Of a stretch of 64,000 bases of DNA, positions 53,181 through 63,324 are shown piece after piece (within the stretch, counting starts at the first letter, position 1; each line of letters starts with the position of its first letter). The DNA comes from CBDUMN01 sp965368335 (GTDB lineage: Bacteria; Pseudomonadota; Alphaproteobacteria; Rhodospirillales; JAPHRK01), in NCBI GenBank assembly GCA_965368335.1, contig CBDUMN010000005.1:1-64000 (forward strand), read 5' to 3'. Below the pieces are notes generated by a model. It did no database searches. It had not been told where the DNA came from and was given only the letters and a program-made list of their open reading frames with translations. The translations under genes were made by a program, and so were the position numbers.

Positions 53181-53585
53181 TTAAGCCTGTTCCAGCTCGG
53201 TCAAGGTGCCGCAGAAGTCTTTGGGATGGAGAAACAGGACGGGTTTGCCGTGGGCGCCGATTTTCGGTTCTCCATTGCCGATCACCCGTGCGCCGCTTTC
53301 TTTCAGCTTGTCGCGCGCGGCGATAATATCTTCCACTTCATAGCAGACATGGTGCATACCGCCTGCCGGGTTCTTATCGAGGAACGCCTGGATCGGTGAA
53401 TTGTCACCCAATGGATAGAGCAGTTCGATTTTGGTGTTGGGGAGCTCGATAAACACCACGGTCACGCCGTGATCCGGCTCGTCCTGGGGCTCAGAGACTT
53501 TGGCGCCCAGGGTGTTACGGTAGGTTGCGGCAGCCGCTTCCAGGTCTGGCACTGCAATGGCCACATGATTGAGCCGTCCGATCAT
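53181..53585 (-). CDS. mce: Methylmalonyl-CoA epimerase
   Basis: 134 residues from the ATG at 53585 ('MIGRLNHVAIAVPDLEAAAA'). It interconverts the two methylmalonyl-CoA epimers in propionyl-CoA use. Vicinal-oxygen-chelate fold with metal ligands His in 'LNHVAI', His in 'MHHVCYEV' and Glu in 'GTLTELEQA'. The mutase is not in the window. Positioned after rnj. Confidence 0.95.
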   Translation of the reverse strand: MIGRLNHVAIAVPDLEAAAATYRNTLGAKVSEPQDEPDHGVTVVFIELPNTKIELLYPLGDNSPIQAFLDKNPAGGMHHVCYEVEDIIAARDKLKESGARVIGNGEPKIGAHGKPVLFLHPKDFCGTLTELEQA

Positions 53586-53613
53586 GGTTCTTATCTCCAA
53601 TTCGTCTTTAATT

Positions 53614-55284
53614 TCAAATCCTTAAAAGATGTACGGTGGTAACAGGTTTTTTGCCGAAGACTCTCCTGAACCCTCGGCGTGTCGCCAGTCTTACCTCTTC
53701 TTCCACGACTTCATTGTCGCGCTTGTCCTTGCGTGAAAGCTTCTCCACGGCCGCATAGATGTCATCCACAATGCTATAGAGAACATCTAGGTCTTCATCG
53801 CCTTCCAGCAAACCTTGCTGAGTGATTTTCGGGCCTGAAACCATCTTTCCTTTTTCATCCAAAGCAAGGCTTACTACGGCGGAACCATTGAACAGGGCGC
53901 GTTTTCGGCCGCGTAAAAGGTCGCCATGGAGCGGAATAAGGCGCTTCCCTTCCCAGACGAGGCGACCGGTTTCCACTGTGTCGATCACTTCCACTGGTCC
54001 CGGAGCGAGCCTCAGCACCTCACCATTTTCAATAACGATGCTTTCCGGCACGTCGCAGTCGAGCGCCAGGTCGGCATTGGCGTTGAGATGGCGCAATTCG
54101 CCATGCATGGGAACGGCTAAACTTGGCTTGACCAGTTCGTACATACGGGCAAGCTCATCCTTGGCCGGATGGCCGGAAACGTGAATAAAGGCTTCCTTAT
54201 CCGTGACGACCTCGATTTCCCGCCTGATCAGCATGTTTTGCAGCTTGCCGATAGCCTTTTCGTTGCCGGGGATGGTGCGTGAGGAAAAAACCACCGTATC
54301 GCCTGCTTTAAGGGATACATTGGGATGGGTTCCCTCAGCAATCTTTGAAAGGGCCGCCTGAGGTTCCCCTTGGCTGCCAGTGCAGATAATCAGCAACTTA
54401 TCGTCGGGAATATAGCCGGCTTCTTTTTCAGGCACAAATTGAGGAACATCGCGTAAGTATCCGGTTTCTCGGGCGACTTCATCCATCCTACGTAAGGATC
54501 GCCCCACCAAAACCACATCGCGTCCATTGGCCGAGGCGGCTTTATAGATGGTTTCGAGCCTTGCGATGTTGCTGGCGAAGCAGGTAACGGCAACCTTTTG
54601 TTCGCATCCTCTGATCACTTCGCTGAGACTATCAAGCAATGCGCCTTCGGATTGCGAGGCGCCGGGGGAAAAGACATTGGTCGAATCGCAAACCAGCGCC
54701 AAAACCCCTTCATCGCCCAGTTCTTCAAGCCGCTCTTCGTCGGCTTCGTCACAAATCACCGGATCGGGATCGAATTTGAAGTCGCCGGAATGCACCACGG
54801 TTCCCGCCGGAGTTCGAATGACCAAAGCATTGGGTTCGGGGATGGAATGAGTCATAGAGACGAATTCCATATCGAAGGGGCCGACTGTAAAGGTTCCCCC
54901 CAAGGGGATTTCCTTGATCGGCACCATATTAACGATGTCGGTCTCCTTCAGCTTGCGCCGCAGGAACGAAGCGGCAAAAGGCGTGGCGTAGACCGGCGTA
55001 CGGAAACGGTGCCAGAGAAAAGGGATTGCGCCCAGGTGATCTTCGTGAGCATGAGTCAGCACAATGCCCGATAAAGAGGCGGCTCTTTCTTCGATAAAGG
55101 TCGGGTCGGCCATCACCACATCGACACCGGGCATGGAATCATCGCCAAAGGTGATGCCGCAATCGACAATGATCCATTCCTGCTCCCCCGGCTTTCCATA
55201 GCCGTAGAGATAGAGGTTCATGCCGATTTCACCGGCTCCGCCCAAGGGGACGTAGAGCAACTCTTTGGAGGACGTCGCGTTCAT
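53614..55284 (-). CDS. rnj: Ribonuclease J
   Basis: 556 residues. Metallo-beta-lactamase/beta-CASP ribonuclease with 5'-3' exonuclease activity in rRNA and mRNA turnover. Zinc motif 'LTHAHEDHLGAIPF' (about 76-89), beta-CASP region with 'GSQGEPQAALSKIAEG' and 'HVSGHPAKDELARMY'. The ATG shares one base with the coaX stop. Confidence 0.97.
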   Translation of the reverse strand: MNATSSKELLYVPLGGAGEIGMNLYLYGYGKPGEQEWIIVDCGITFGDDSMPGVDVVMADPTFIEERAASLSGIVLTHAHEDHLGAIPFLWHRFRTPVYATPFAASFLRRKLKETDIVNMVPIKEIPLGGTFTVGPFDMEFVSMTHSIPEPNALVIRTPAGTVVHSGDFKFDPDPVICDEADEERLEELGDEGVLALVCDSTNVFSPGASQSEGALLDSLSEVIRGCEQKVAVTCFASNIARLETIYKAASANGRDVVLVGRSLRRMDEVARETGYLRDVPQFVPEKEAGYIPDDKLLIICTGSQGEPQAALSKIAEGTHPNVSLKAGDTVVFSSRTIPGNEKAIGKLQNMLIRREIEVVTDKEAFIHVSGHPAKDELARMYELVKPSLAVPMHGELRHLNANADLALDCDVPESIVIENGEVLRLAPGPVEVIDTVETGRLVWEGKRLIPLHGDLLRGRKRALFNGSAVVSLALDEKGKMVSGPKITQQGLLEGDEDLDVLYSIVDDIYAAVEKLSRKDKRDNEVVEEEVRLATRRGFRRVFGKKPVTTVHLLRI

Positions 55285-56057
55285 TAGTGTTTATTTCGCC
55301 TGTAAATGGCCAAAAGACCGTCCATGGTCAGATCGGCGTCGGTGAGTTCAATTTTTTCAGTGGCTTCGGCAAAAAGTGGGGCGAGCCCACCAGTTGCGAT
55401 TACTTTCATCGGTTGACCGTATTCAGCCATGATCCGTGCGACCATCCCTTCGATCAGCCCGACATAACCCCAGAAAATACCCGATTGCATGGCTTCCGTC
55501 GTCGAGACGCCAATGGTCTTTTCCGGTTTGACGATCGCCACTCTTGGCAACTTGGCGGCGGCCATGTGCAAGGCTTCGATTGAAAGGTTGATGCCGGGAG
55601 AAATTGCGCCGCCAATATAGCGCCCTTCCCCATCGATAACATCGAACGTCGTCGCCGTGCCAAAATCGATAACGATTAGCGGACCGCCATATTTCTGGGC
55701 GGCTGCAAAACCGTTGACCAGACGGTCGGCGCCAACTTCCTCAGGGCGCGGCAGGAGAACTTCAATGCCGAGATCAAGGGTTTTATCGCCAACCACAAGG
55801 GGATCGCAACCAAAGTAGGTCCGGCAAAGGCTCTTGAGATTGAACACCATGGCCGGAACAACCGAAGCGATAATGGCGGCATCGATGTCTTTTGGAGAAA
55901 GACTTTTCATCGCCATCAGGGTTTCAAGCCAAACGATGAACTCATCGGCCGTTCGTTTGGGGTCGCTCGTGCTGCGCCACTCTCCCTTGAGTGCGCCATC
56001 ATCGGTAAAAACGGCAAAAACCGTATTTGTGTTTCCTACATCAATTGCCAGCAGCAT
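55284..56057 (-). CDS. coaX: Type III pantothenate kinase CoaX
   Basis: 257 residues from the ATG at 56057 ('MLLAIDVGNTNTVFAVF'); the longer frame to 56123 lies over birA. First step of CoA synthesis, ASKHA fold, K-dependent and not inhibited by acetyl-CoA. Catalytic Asp in 'EEVGADRLVNGFAA', phosphate loop 'DFGTATTFDVI'. Its start overlaps the birA end by 17 bases. Confidence 0.97.
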   Translation of the reverse strand: MLLAIDVGNTNTVFAVFTDDGALKGEWRSTSDPKRTADEFIVWLETLMAMKSLSPKDIDAAIIASVVPAMVFNLKSLCRTYFGCDPLVVGDKTLDLGIEVLLPRPEEVGADRLVNGFAAAQKYGGPLIVIDFGTATTFDVIDGEGRYIGGAISPGINLSIEALHMAAAKLPRVAIVKPEKTIGVSTTEAMQSGIFWGYVGLIEGMVARIMAEYGQPMKVIATGGLAPLFAEATEKIELTDADLTMDGLLAIYRRNKH

Positions 56058-56838
56058 GGCCGAGATCCTGTGGAAAGAAAATATCCGCTGCCGTAATGTG
56101 ACGTCGATTGCCCTCAGTCTCAAGGATCAAAGCGCCTTCCTCGTCCATTCCGGCGAATTTTCCTTCAAGAGTTTCCTTGCCCAGGCGGGCAATTACCGTT
56201 CCCCCGATCCCTTTGGCATTGGCAAGCCAGGCATTGCGGATCGGTTCAAACCCCTGAACCGACCAACGGTCAAACCATGCCTCAAAATGTTGAGCAAATC
56301 CTTCCAGCACGCTTTCAACCGTCATACCGCTGGTGATACCGAAGGATGTGGCGGGAAACTCCGTTTCTTCCGGGTGATGAGAAACATTAACTCCGACCCC
56401 CAGGACCAGCCAATCGAGCCCTGGATTGTGGTTTCCTTGTGATGCTTTCGCCTGACATTCCAGAAGGATACCGGCGACTTTCTTGCCGTTAAGCAGCACG
56501 TCGTTGGGCCATTTACAGGCTATTTCCGGCCGATCAAAGGGAGCCGAGGCCTCTCTCAAGGCCTCTGTAACGGCCAAAGATGCGGCAAAACTGAGTTGAG
56601 CAGCTTCTGCAACAGACTTTTCCGACCGCAAAATTAAAGAACAATAGAGATTACCCGGCTCGGAAACCCAGGTCCGCCCGCGCCTGCCCCGCCCGGCAGA
56701 CTGGCTATGCGCCCAGATGAGCGTTCCATGGGCTGCGCCCTCAGCCGCCATACGGCGGGCCTGTTCATTGGTGCTATCCAGAGACTCAAAGGCCACCAGC
56801 TGATAAGCCGGTGGCACTTTGGGAAGATTTCTGTCCAT
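56041..56838 (-). CDS. birA: Biotin-[acetyl-CoA-carboxylase] ligase BirA
   Basis: 265 residues, catalytic domain only: no N-terminal DNA-binding domain, so it is a ligase without the repressor function. 'SAGRGRRGRTWVSEPGNLY' binds biotinyl-AMP and 'KWPNDVLLNGKKVAGIL' is the second signature. Follows nuoN by 24 bases, a conserved alphaproteobacterial link. Confidence 0.96.
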   Translation of the reverse strand: MDRNLPKVPPAYQLVAFESLDSTNEQARRMAAEGAAHGTLIWAHSQSAGRGRRGRTWVSEPGNLYCSLILRSEKSVAEAAQLSFAASLAVTEALREASAPFDRPEIACKWPNDVLLNGKKVAGILLECQAKASQGNHNPGLDWLVLGVGVNVSHHPEETEFPATSFGITSGMTVESVLEGFAQHFEAWFDRWSVQGFEPIRNAWLANAKGIGGTVIARLGKETLEGKFAGMDEEGALILETEGNRRHITAADIFFPQDLGHAAGN

Positions 56839-56862
56839 TAAGAGGCGAACCCCTATTCCTCC

Positions 56863-58323
56863 TTATCCGCCGCTGAACAACGATGCGGCAGCAGCGCTCG
56901 CGCTATCGACAATCGGAGCCGGGAAGACGAAGAAGAAGAGAATGATGGCGGATGTTGCAATAAGGATGGCCGTCATTTCCCGCCCAATCGGCTTGTCGAA
57001 GGCATCCAAAGCTTCATCGAAGTACATAATCTTGATGATGCGGATGTAATAGAACGCGCCGACAACGCTCGAAAGTACGCCGATGACCGCCAAGGCATAG
57101 AATTCAGCCTGAATGGCGGCCAGGAAGATGTACATCTTGCCAAAGAAACCGGCCAGCGGCGGAATACCCGCCATGGAGAACATGAACATCGCAAGGACGA
57201 AAGCCATGGCCGGATTGGTTTTACCAAGGCCCGCAAGATCATCAATGCCTTCGACCATACGCCCGCCCCGGCTCATGCAGAGAATGCAGGCAAAGGTGCC
57301 GACATTCATGAACAGGTAGATGGCCATGTAGACCAGCACCGCCTGAACGCCCGCTTCATTGCCAACCGCAATACCGATCAGAGCATAACCAATGTGACCG
57401 ATGGAGCTGTAAGCCATCAGTCGCTTGATGTTTTTCTGGACGATGGCGGCGAAAGCGCCGAGAACCATGGAGCCGATGGAGATCAGGATAATGATTTGCT
57501 GCCACTGAGCGACCAGTTCGCCGAACGGGCCAGTCATAACCCGCATCAACAGCGCAATGGCGGCGATTTTCGGCGCAACGGCGAAGAAAGCCGTTACAGG
57601 CGTCGGAGCCCCTTCATAAACGTCGGGCGTCCACATATGGAAGGGTACGGCGGAAATCTTGAAAGCCAGACCGGCCAACAGGAATACCAGGCCGACAACG
57701 ACGCCGGTGGAAATGTGTCCGTGGCTATTGTGGAAGACTTCGGCCAGTCCCTGGAAGCTCGTGGTGCCGGTGAAACCGTAGATCATCGAGCTGCCGTAGA
57801 GCAGCATGCCGGAAGCCAATGCGCCCAGAACGAAGTATTTAAGTCCGGCTTCGGAAGACCGTAGATCGTCCCGCTGGAAAGCGGCCATGACGTAGAGCGA
57901 CAGGCTCTGCAGTTCCAGGCCGACGTAAAGCGACAGCAGGTTGTTGGCCGAGATCATCATCATCATGCCAAGCGTGGCGAGCAAAACGAGGATTGGGTAC
58001 TCGAACTTGGCTGAATTGGCCCGCTTCATGTAGCCGTAAGACATGATCAGCGTCAGGATCGATCCCAACAGCACCAAGGCTTTGGTAAAGCCCGCAAAGG
58101 TGTCGTTGATGAACATGCCGCTAAACGTGGTGACCTTTTCGAACGAGAAGGCCGAGAGCAGCAACAGCGCCAGAGCCATGGTCAAAACCGCCAGGAAGGT
58201 GATTGTTTTGGCCGCCCCTTTGTCTGTCTGGAACACGCCCAGGACCAGCAGCGCCATGGCGATACATGCGATGAACACTTCCGGCATGGCCGGAATGAGG
58301 TTCGGAAGTTCCGCAGTCGTCAT
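56863..58323 (-). CDS. nuoN: NADH-quinone oxidoreductase subunit N
   Basis: 486 residues, about 14 TM segments, antiporter-like proton-pumping subunit of complex I. '[20 protein letters not shown]' (the key Glu) and '[18 protein letters not shown]' are typical. Last nuo gene, before birA. Confidence 0.97.
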   Translation of the reverse strand: MTTAELPNLIPAMPEVFIACIAMALLVLGVFQTDKGAAKTITFLAVLTMALALLLLSAFSFEKVTTFSGMFINDTFAGFTKALVLLGSILTLIMSYGYMKRANSAKFEYPILVLLATLGMMMMISANNLLSLYVGLELQSLSLYVMAAFQRDDLRSSEAGLKYFVLGALASGMLLYGSSMIYGFTGTTSFQGLAEVFHNSHGHISTGVVVGLVFLLAGLAFKISAVPFHMWTPDVYEGAPTPVTAFFAVAPKIAAIALLMRVMTGPFGELVAQWQQIIILISIGSMVLGAFAAIVQKNIKRLMAYSSIGHIGYALIGIAVGNEAGVQAVLVYMAIYLFMNVGTFACILCMSRGGRMVEGIDDLAGLGKTNPAMAFVLAMFMFSMAGIPPLAGFFGKMYIFLAAIQAEFYALAVIGVLSSVVGAFYYIRIIKIMYFDEALDAFDKPIGREMTAILIATSAIILFFFVFPAPIVDSASAAAASLFSGG

Positions 58324-58336
58324 CGAACTCTACTCC

Positions 58337-59854
58337 TTAGCGCGCCGCAACGGCCGGGTTGTTGGCCGCGGCAACCGCCGCATTGAACTGCTCGATCAAG
58401 TTATCGACCGAAACATGCATGGGATCGAGGAAGGACGACGGATAGACGCCCATCCAGAAAGTGATAATGATCAGAGGCGCAAACACCAGCCACTCCCGCG
58501 CCGACATATCGGTGACAGACTTCAGGTTTTCCTTGGTCAAGGCCCCGAAAATCACCCGGCGATAGAGGTAAAGCATATAGGTCGCACCGAGAACCAAGCC
58601 TGAGGCGGCCAAAGCCGCAACGACCGTATTGGCTTGGAATGCGCCGAGCAGCACCATGAATTCACCGACGAACCCGCCAGTACCCGGAAGTCCGACTGAC
58701 GCCAGCATGAAGACCATGAAGGTTAACGCATAGCCCGGCATGTTGTTGGCCAAACCGCCGTAAACGGCGATTTCACGACTGTGAATGCGGTCATAGACCA
58801 CGCCGACGATTAGGAAGAGCGCGGCGGAAACTACGCCGTGGCTCAGCATCTGGTAGATCGCCCCTTCAATGCCGTGCGCCGTCAGGGTAAACGACCCAAG
58901 GGTCACATAGCCCATGTGAGCGACGGAGGAATAAGCGATCAGCTTTTTCATGTCTTCCTGCGCCAGAGCAACCAGCGAGGTATAGACGATGGCGATGATA
59001 CTCAGCGTATAGACCAGCGGAACGAAATCGACGGTCGCTAGCGGCAACATCGGAATGGAGAACCGCAGAAAACCGTAACCGCCCATCTTCAAGAGCACAC
59101 CGGCCAGAATGACCGAACCGGCGGTCGGCGCTTCCACGTGAGCGTCCGGCAGCCAGGTGTGAACCGGCCACATGGGAACCTTCACCGCAAAGGATGCGAA
59201 GAAAGCCAGCCAGAGCCAAGTCTGCATACCTGCCGGGAAGCCGTAGGTCAGCAAGGTCGGGATATCGGTGGTGCCCGCTTCGAAATACATAGCGAACATG
59301 GCCAGCAGCATCAGGACAGAGCCGAACAGCGTATAGAGGAAGAACTTAAACGCCGAGTAGACGCGGCGCGGCCCGCCCCAGATCCCGATAATCAGGAACA
59401 TGGGGATCAGCACGCCTTCGAAGAAGATGTAGAAGAGCACCATATCGAGGGCGCAGAACATACCGACCATCAAGGTTTCGAGAACCAGGAAGGCGACCAT
59501 ATATTCGCGCACATGCTTTTTGACCGCTTCCCAGGCTGAGAGAATGCACAGCGGGGTTAAGAAGGTTGAGAGCATGACGAAGAACATGGAAATGCCGTCG
59601 ACGCCCATATGGTAGGTGATTCCAAGAGCCGGGAACCATTCGGCCCGTTCTTCAAACTGGAAGGCTGCGGTGCCGTTATCGAAATTCGCCCAGATGAACA
59701 GGGAAATGACGAAGGTGGCGATTGACGTCCAGAGCGCGGTCGAGCGGGCATTGCTCGCGGCAACCTCGCTATCGCCCCGGATCAGCAGCAGGATGATGGC
59801 CGCCCCTACCAAGGGGAGGAAGGTCACCAACGAAAGAATGGGTAATTCAGTCAT
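58337..59854 (-). CDS. nuoM: NADH-quinone oxidoreductase subunit M
   Basis: 505 residues, about 14 TM segments, antiporter-like proton pump of complex I. '[20 protein letters not shown]', '[20 protein letters not shown]' with the conserved Glu, and '[18 protein letters not shown]' with the TM8-9 Lys fit. 13 bases before nuoN. Confidence 0.97.
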   Translation of the reverse strand: MTELPILSLVTFLPLVGAAIILLLIRGDSEVAASNARSTALWTSIATFVISLFIWANFDNGTAAFQFEERAEWFPALGITYHMGVDGISMFFVMLSTFLTPLCILSAWEAVKKHVREYMVAFLVLETLMVGMFCALDMVLFYIFFEGVLIPMFLIIGIWGGPRRVYSAFKFFLYTLFGSVLMLLAMFAMYFEAGTTDIPTLLTYGFPAGMQTWLWLAFFASFAVKVPMWPVHTWLPDAHVEAPTAGSVILAGVLLKMGGYGFLRFSIPMLPLATVDFVPLVYTLSIIAIVYTSLVALAQEDMKKLIAYSSVAHMGYVTLGSFTLTAHGIEGAIYQMLSHGVVSAALFLIVGVVYDRIHSREIAVYGGLANNMPGYALTFMVFMLASVGLPGTGGFVGEFMVLLGAFQANTVVAALAASGLVLGATYMLYLYRRVIFGALTKENLKSVTDMSAREWLVFAPLIIITFWMGVYPSSFLDPMHVSVDNLIEQFNAAVAAANNPAVAAR

Positions 59855-59872
59855 CGTTGCATCAACCTCTGC

Positions 59873-61816
59873 TTAATGTGACAGCATGTACCAGGAGACC
59901 AGCACCATGACGCCGATCGCCATGGCAAATGCTCCGTGATACAGGTATCCGGTTTGAAGTCGGGCGGCCCGTTTGGCAGCGCCCACCGTAGCGGCGGCGA
60001 TCCCGTCGGGACCCACACCGTCGATCAATTGGCCGTCGCCCGCTTTCCAGAAGCCGCGGCCCAGATAGAAAGCCGGACGGATGAAAAGCAGATCGTATAG
60101 CTCGTCGAAGTACCATTTCTTGTCGAGGAAACGGTAGATGCCCGGGAAAGTCGAGGCGAGCCCCTTGGGCAGGCTCGGAGCCATGCCATACATGACGATG
60201 GCGCCCAGGATGCCGACCACACCAACGACCAGCGGCGAATACTTGACCCATGCCGGAACATGATGAGCGGCGGCAATCGCGTCATGCGACTGAATGGCTG
60301 CTCCCCAGAATTCCGCGACATGGTGACCGCCGAAGTTTTCGTAGCCGAGGTAGCCAGCCAGGATTGCGCCAGCAGCCAAAGGCAGCAAAGGCAGCAACAT
60401 AACAGGCGGGCTTTCATGAACGTGAGCCATGACCACTTCGTCGCCGCGCGGTTTGCCATGGAACGTCATGATCAACAGGCGGGTTGAGTAGAAGGCGGTG
60501 AGCAAGGCTGCGCCGACACCCATCCAGAAGGCGAAAGTGCCGACCGGGGAGTGCGCTGCGTAGGCCGCTTCGAGGATCAAGTCTTTCGAGAAGTAGCCAG
60601 CAAACGGCGGCAGGCCGATCAAGGCCCAGGAACCGATAAACATCAGGGCGTAGGTCACCTTGATGTGTTTCCACAAGCCGCCCATACGGCGCATGTCCTG
60701 CTCGTCCGACATGGCGTGGATCACCGAGCCAGCGCCAAGGAAGAGCAAGGCTTTAAAGAAGCCGTGGGTCATCAGGTGGAAAATACCGGCGGAATAAGCC
60801 GACACACCGAGTGCAAAGAACATGTAGCCGAGCTGCGAACAGGTCGAATAGGCGATGACGCGCTTAATGTCGTTTTGTACGCAGCCGACGGTCGCGGCGA
60901 AGAAGGCCGTACAAGCCCCGACGATGGTGACGACAGTGAGAGCCGTTTCGGAATATTCGAACAGCGGCGACATACGGGCCACCATGAACACCCCTGCCGT
61001 CACCATGGTGGCGGCGTGGATCAAGGCGGAAACCGGCGTCGGACCTTCCATGGCGTCAGGCAACCAAGTGTGGAGCCCGAGCTGAGCCGATTTGCCCATC
61101 GCGCCGATGAACAGCAGCAGACAGGCTGCCGTTAGAGCGTGGAATTCACCGCCAAACAGGAAGAAGGTCATATCCTTTTTGGCTTCAACGGCGGCGAAAA
61201 TCTGATCGAACTGCACCGTACCGAAGATCACGTAGACGGCGAAGATGCCAAGCGCAAACCCGAAGTCGCCAACACGGTTGACCAAAAAGGCCTTGATGGC
61301 GGCCGAACAGGCCGAAGGCTTCTTATACCAGAACCCGATCAGCAAGTAGGACGCCAAGCCCACCCCTTCCCAACCGAAGAACAGTTGGACCAGGTTGGAT
61401 GCCGTAATCAGCATCAGCATCATGAAGGTGAACAGGCTGAGATACGCCATGAACCGCGGCACCGACGGGTCGTGGTGCATGTAGCCGACGGCATAGACGT
61501 GCACCATCGAGGAAACGCCGGTTACGACAATCATCATCACAGCGGTGAGCGTGTCGAACTTCAAGGCCCAGGACACATCGAAGGTGCCGGACGAAATCCA
61601 GGTCAGCAGGTGTACCGTGTGGGCGTTGCCGCCGCTCGGCACCTGGAAGAAAACCCAGATGGAAATGGCTGCCGATAGGAGCAGGCCGGTGCAGGTGACA
61701 ATCTGCGCCGCCAGATCCCAGGAGTGTTTTTTCTCTTCTTCTTCCGGACGGAAGAACGCGATGAGTCCTGCAAGGAACGCACCGAGAAGCGGAAGAAAGA
61801 TCGCTGCCGTATACAT
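59873..61816 (-). CDS. nuoL: NADH-quinone oxidoreductase subunit L
   Basis: 647 residues, the largest antiporter-like subunit with the long lateral C-terminal helix. 'LFFGWEGVGLASYLLIGFWY' with the catalytic Glu, 'MGKSAQLGLHTWLPDAMEGP', and 'KRVIAYSTCSQLGYMFFALG' are conserved. Starts 10 bases after nuoK. Confidence 0.97.
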   Translation of the reverse strand: MYTAAIFLPLLGAFLAGLIAFFRPEEEEKKHSWDLAAQIVTCTGLLLSAAISIWVFFQVPSGGNAHTVHLLTWISSGTFDVSWALKFDTLTAVMMIVVTGVSSMVHVYAVGYMHHDPSVPRFMAYLSLFTFMMLMLITASNLVQLFFGWEGVGLASYLLIGFWYKKPSACSAAIKAFLVNRVGDFGFALGIFAVYVIFGTVQFDQIFAAVEAKKDMTFFLFGGEFHALTAACLLLFIGAMGKSAQLGLHTWLPDAMEGPTPVSALIHAATMVTAGVFMVARMSPLFEYSETALTVVTIVGACTAFFAATVGCVQNDIKRVIAYSTCSQLGYMFFALGVSAYSAGIFHLMTHGFFKALLFLGAGSVIHAMSDEQDMRRMGGLWKHIKVTYALMFIGSWALIGLPPFAGYFSKDLILEAAYAAHSPVGTFAFWMGVGAALLTAFYSTRLLIMTFHGKPRGDEVVMAHVHESPPVMLLPLLPLAAGAILAGYLGYENFGGHHVAEFWGAAIQSHDAIAAAHHVPAWVKYSPLVVGVVGILGAIVMYGMAPSLPKGLASTFPGIYRFLDKKWYFDELYDLLFIRPAFYLGRGFWKAGDGQLIDGVGPDGIAAATVGAAKRAARLQTGYLYHGAFAMAIGVMVLVSWYMLSH

Positions 61817-61826
61817 GGTGACGCCC

Positions 61827-62138
61827 CTAACCCTTCATCGCGTTGATATCGTCAACCGCGATGGAGCCGCGGTTACGGAAGAAGACAACCAGGATCGCCA
61901 GACCAATGGCCGCTTCGGCGGCGGCAACGGTGAGAACGAACATGGTGAAGACCTGGCCGACCAGATCGCCGAGGAACGACGAAAAGGCCACGAAGTTGAT
62001 GTTGACCGAGAGAAGGATCAGCTCGATGGACATCAGGATAACGATCAGGTTCTTCCGGTTGAGGAAGATGCCGAACACCCCAAGGGTGAACAAGATAGCG
62101 GCGACCGTCAGGTAATGGGAAAGACCGATTTCAAACAT
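61827..62138 (-). CDS. nuoK: NADH-quinone oxidoreductase subunit K
   Basis: 103 residues, three TM helices. The membrane Glu residues of the proton path lie in '[13 protein letters not shown]' and in '[20 protein letters not shown]'. Its ATG shares one base with the nuoJ stop. Confidence 0.97.
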   Translation of the reverse strand: MFEIGLSHYLTVAAILFTLGVFGIFLNRKNLIVILMSIELILLSVNINFVAFSSFLGDLVGQVFTMFVLTVAAAEAAIGLAILVVFFRNRGSIAVDDINAMKG

Positions 62139-62752
62139 CAGACGCCACTCCCCGTCGTAACTTTGTGAAGCTTGACCGTCTCATCGGCTTTGCGGGCCAC
62201 CTGATCGGCGACTTTCTGCGACCTGACGCCCGGACGGCGACGGTGGGTCAGCACGATTGCGCCAACCATGGCGACCAGAAGCACCAGACCGGCCGCCTGG
62301 AACAGGTAGATATAATCGGTATAGATCACCAGCCCGAGAGCCTGGGTGTTGGTGATGTTTCCGGCATTTTCTATGGGCACCTGAATGGCTGCCGTGGTTT
62401 CCGGCGTAATGTGCGATGCGCCGATGACCATAAGCAACTCAAGCACGATGATCAGGCCGACCAGACCGCCGAGCGGTAGGTACTGCAAAAAGCCCTGGCG
62501 CAGTTCGACGAAGTTGATGTCGAGCATCATCACGACGAAGAGGAACAACACCGCGACCGCACCCACGTAGACCACGACCAAGAGCATGGCGAGGAATTCG
62601 GCGCCCAGCAGAACGAACAGTCCGGCGGCGTTGAAGAAAGCGAGGATCAGGAACAACACCGAATGCACCGGGTTCTTGGCTGAAATAACCATCACCCCCG
62701 ACGCCAGAGTGATCCCGGCGAATAAATAAAATGCCAATGCCTGAACGATCAT
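62138..62752 (-). CDS. nuoJ: NADH-quinone oxidoreductase subunit J
   Basis: 204 residues, five TM helices, part of the proton-coupling region of complex I. '[20 protein letters not shown]' is the TM3 pi-bulge segment. A 74-base gap, larger than elsewhere in the operon, separates it from nuoI; I see no promoter or terminator in it. Confidence 0.96.
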   Translation of the reverse strand: MIVQALAFYLFAGITLASGVMVISAKNPVHSVLFLILAFFNAAGLFVLLGAEFLAMLLVVVYVGAVAVLFLFVVMMLDINFVELRQGFLQYLPLGGLVGLIIVLELLMVIGASHITPETTAAIQVPIENAGNITNTQALGLVIYTDYIYLFQAAGLVLLVAMVGAIVLTHRRRPGVRSQKVADQVARKADETVKLHKVTTGSGV

Positions 62753-62826
62753 TTATGTCCCCCTTCGGACATCCGGTGTCCGCGGAAACTGGAAACTATA
62801 AGTCGTCATCAAATCCATCCCCTCGG

Positions 62827-63315
62827 TCACCGGTAAGGCGCGTCCGCCTCAAGACGGGCGGCAAGCTCCACTTCCCAACGCTCTCCGTTGGCCAGGAGTT
62901 TTTCCTTGTTATAGAAAAGCTCTTCGCGGTTTTCGGTCGAATATTCGAAGTTCGGCCCCTCGACAATGGCGTCGACAGGGCAGGCTTCCTGACAGAAACC
63001 GCAGTAAATGCACTTGGTCATGTCAATGTCATAGCGCGTCGTGCGGCGGCTACCGTCATCGCGGGGTTCCGCTTCGATTGTAATCGCCAACGCCGGACAG
63101 GCCGCCTCGCAAAGTTTACAGGCGATGCAGCGCTCTTCCCCGTTGGGATAGCGGCGCAATGCATGTTCCCCCCGGAAACGCGGGCTCAGAGGGCCCTTCT
63201 CGTGCGGGTAATCAATCGTCACCTTCGGCTTGAACATATACTTCAGCGTAATGCCCAGACCGACAAGCAGTTCGGTCATCAGGAAGGCGCGTGCTGTACG
63301 GTCGATAAATGCCAT
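62827..63315 (-). CDS. nuoI: NADH-quinone oxidoreductase subunit I (2 x 4Fe-4S)
   Basis: 162 residues. Two ferredoxin-type cluster motifs '[12 protein letters not shown]' (about 61-72) and '[16 protein letters not shown]' (about 100-115) carry clusters N6a and N6b towards quinone. The pattern '[19 protein letters not shown]' is family-typical. Starts nine bases after the nuoH stop. Confidence 0.98.
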   Translation of the reverse strand: MAFIDRTARAFLMTELLVGLGITLKYMFKPKVTIDYPHEKGPLSPRFRGEHALRRYPNGEERCIACKLCEAACPALAITIEAEPRDDGSRRTTRYDIDMTKCIYCGFCQEACPVDAIVEGPNFEYSTENREELFYNKEKLLANGERWEVELAARLEADAPYR

Positions 63316-63324
63316 CTTTGCCTC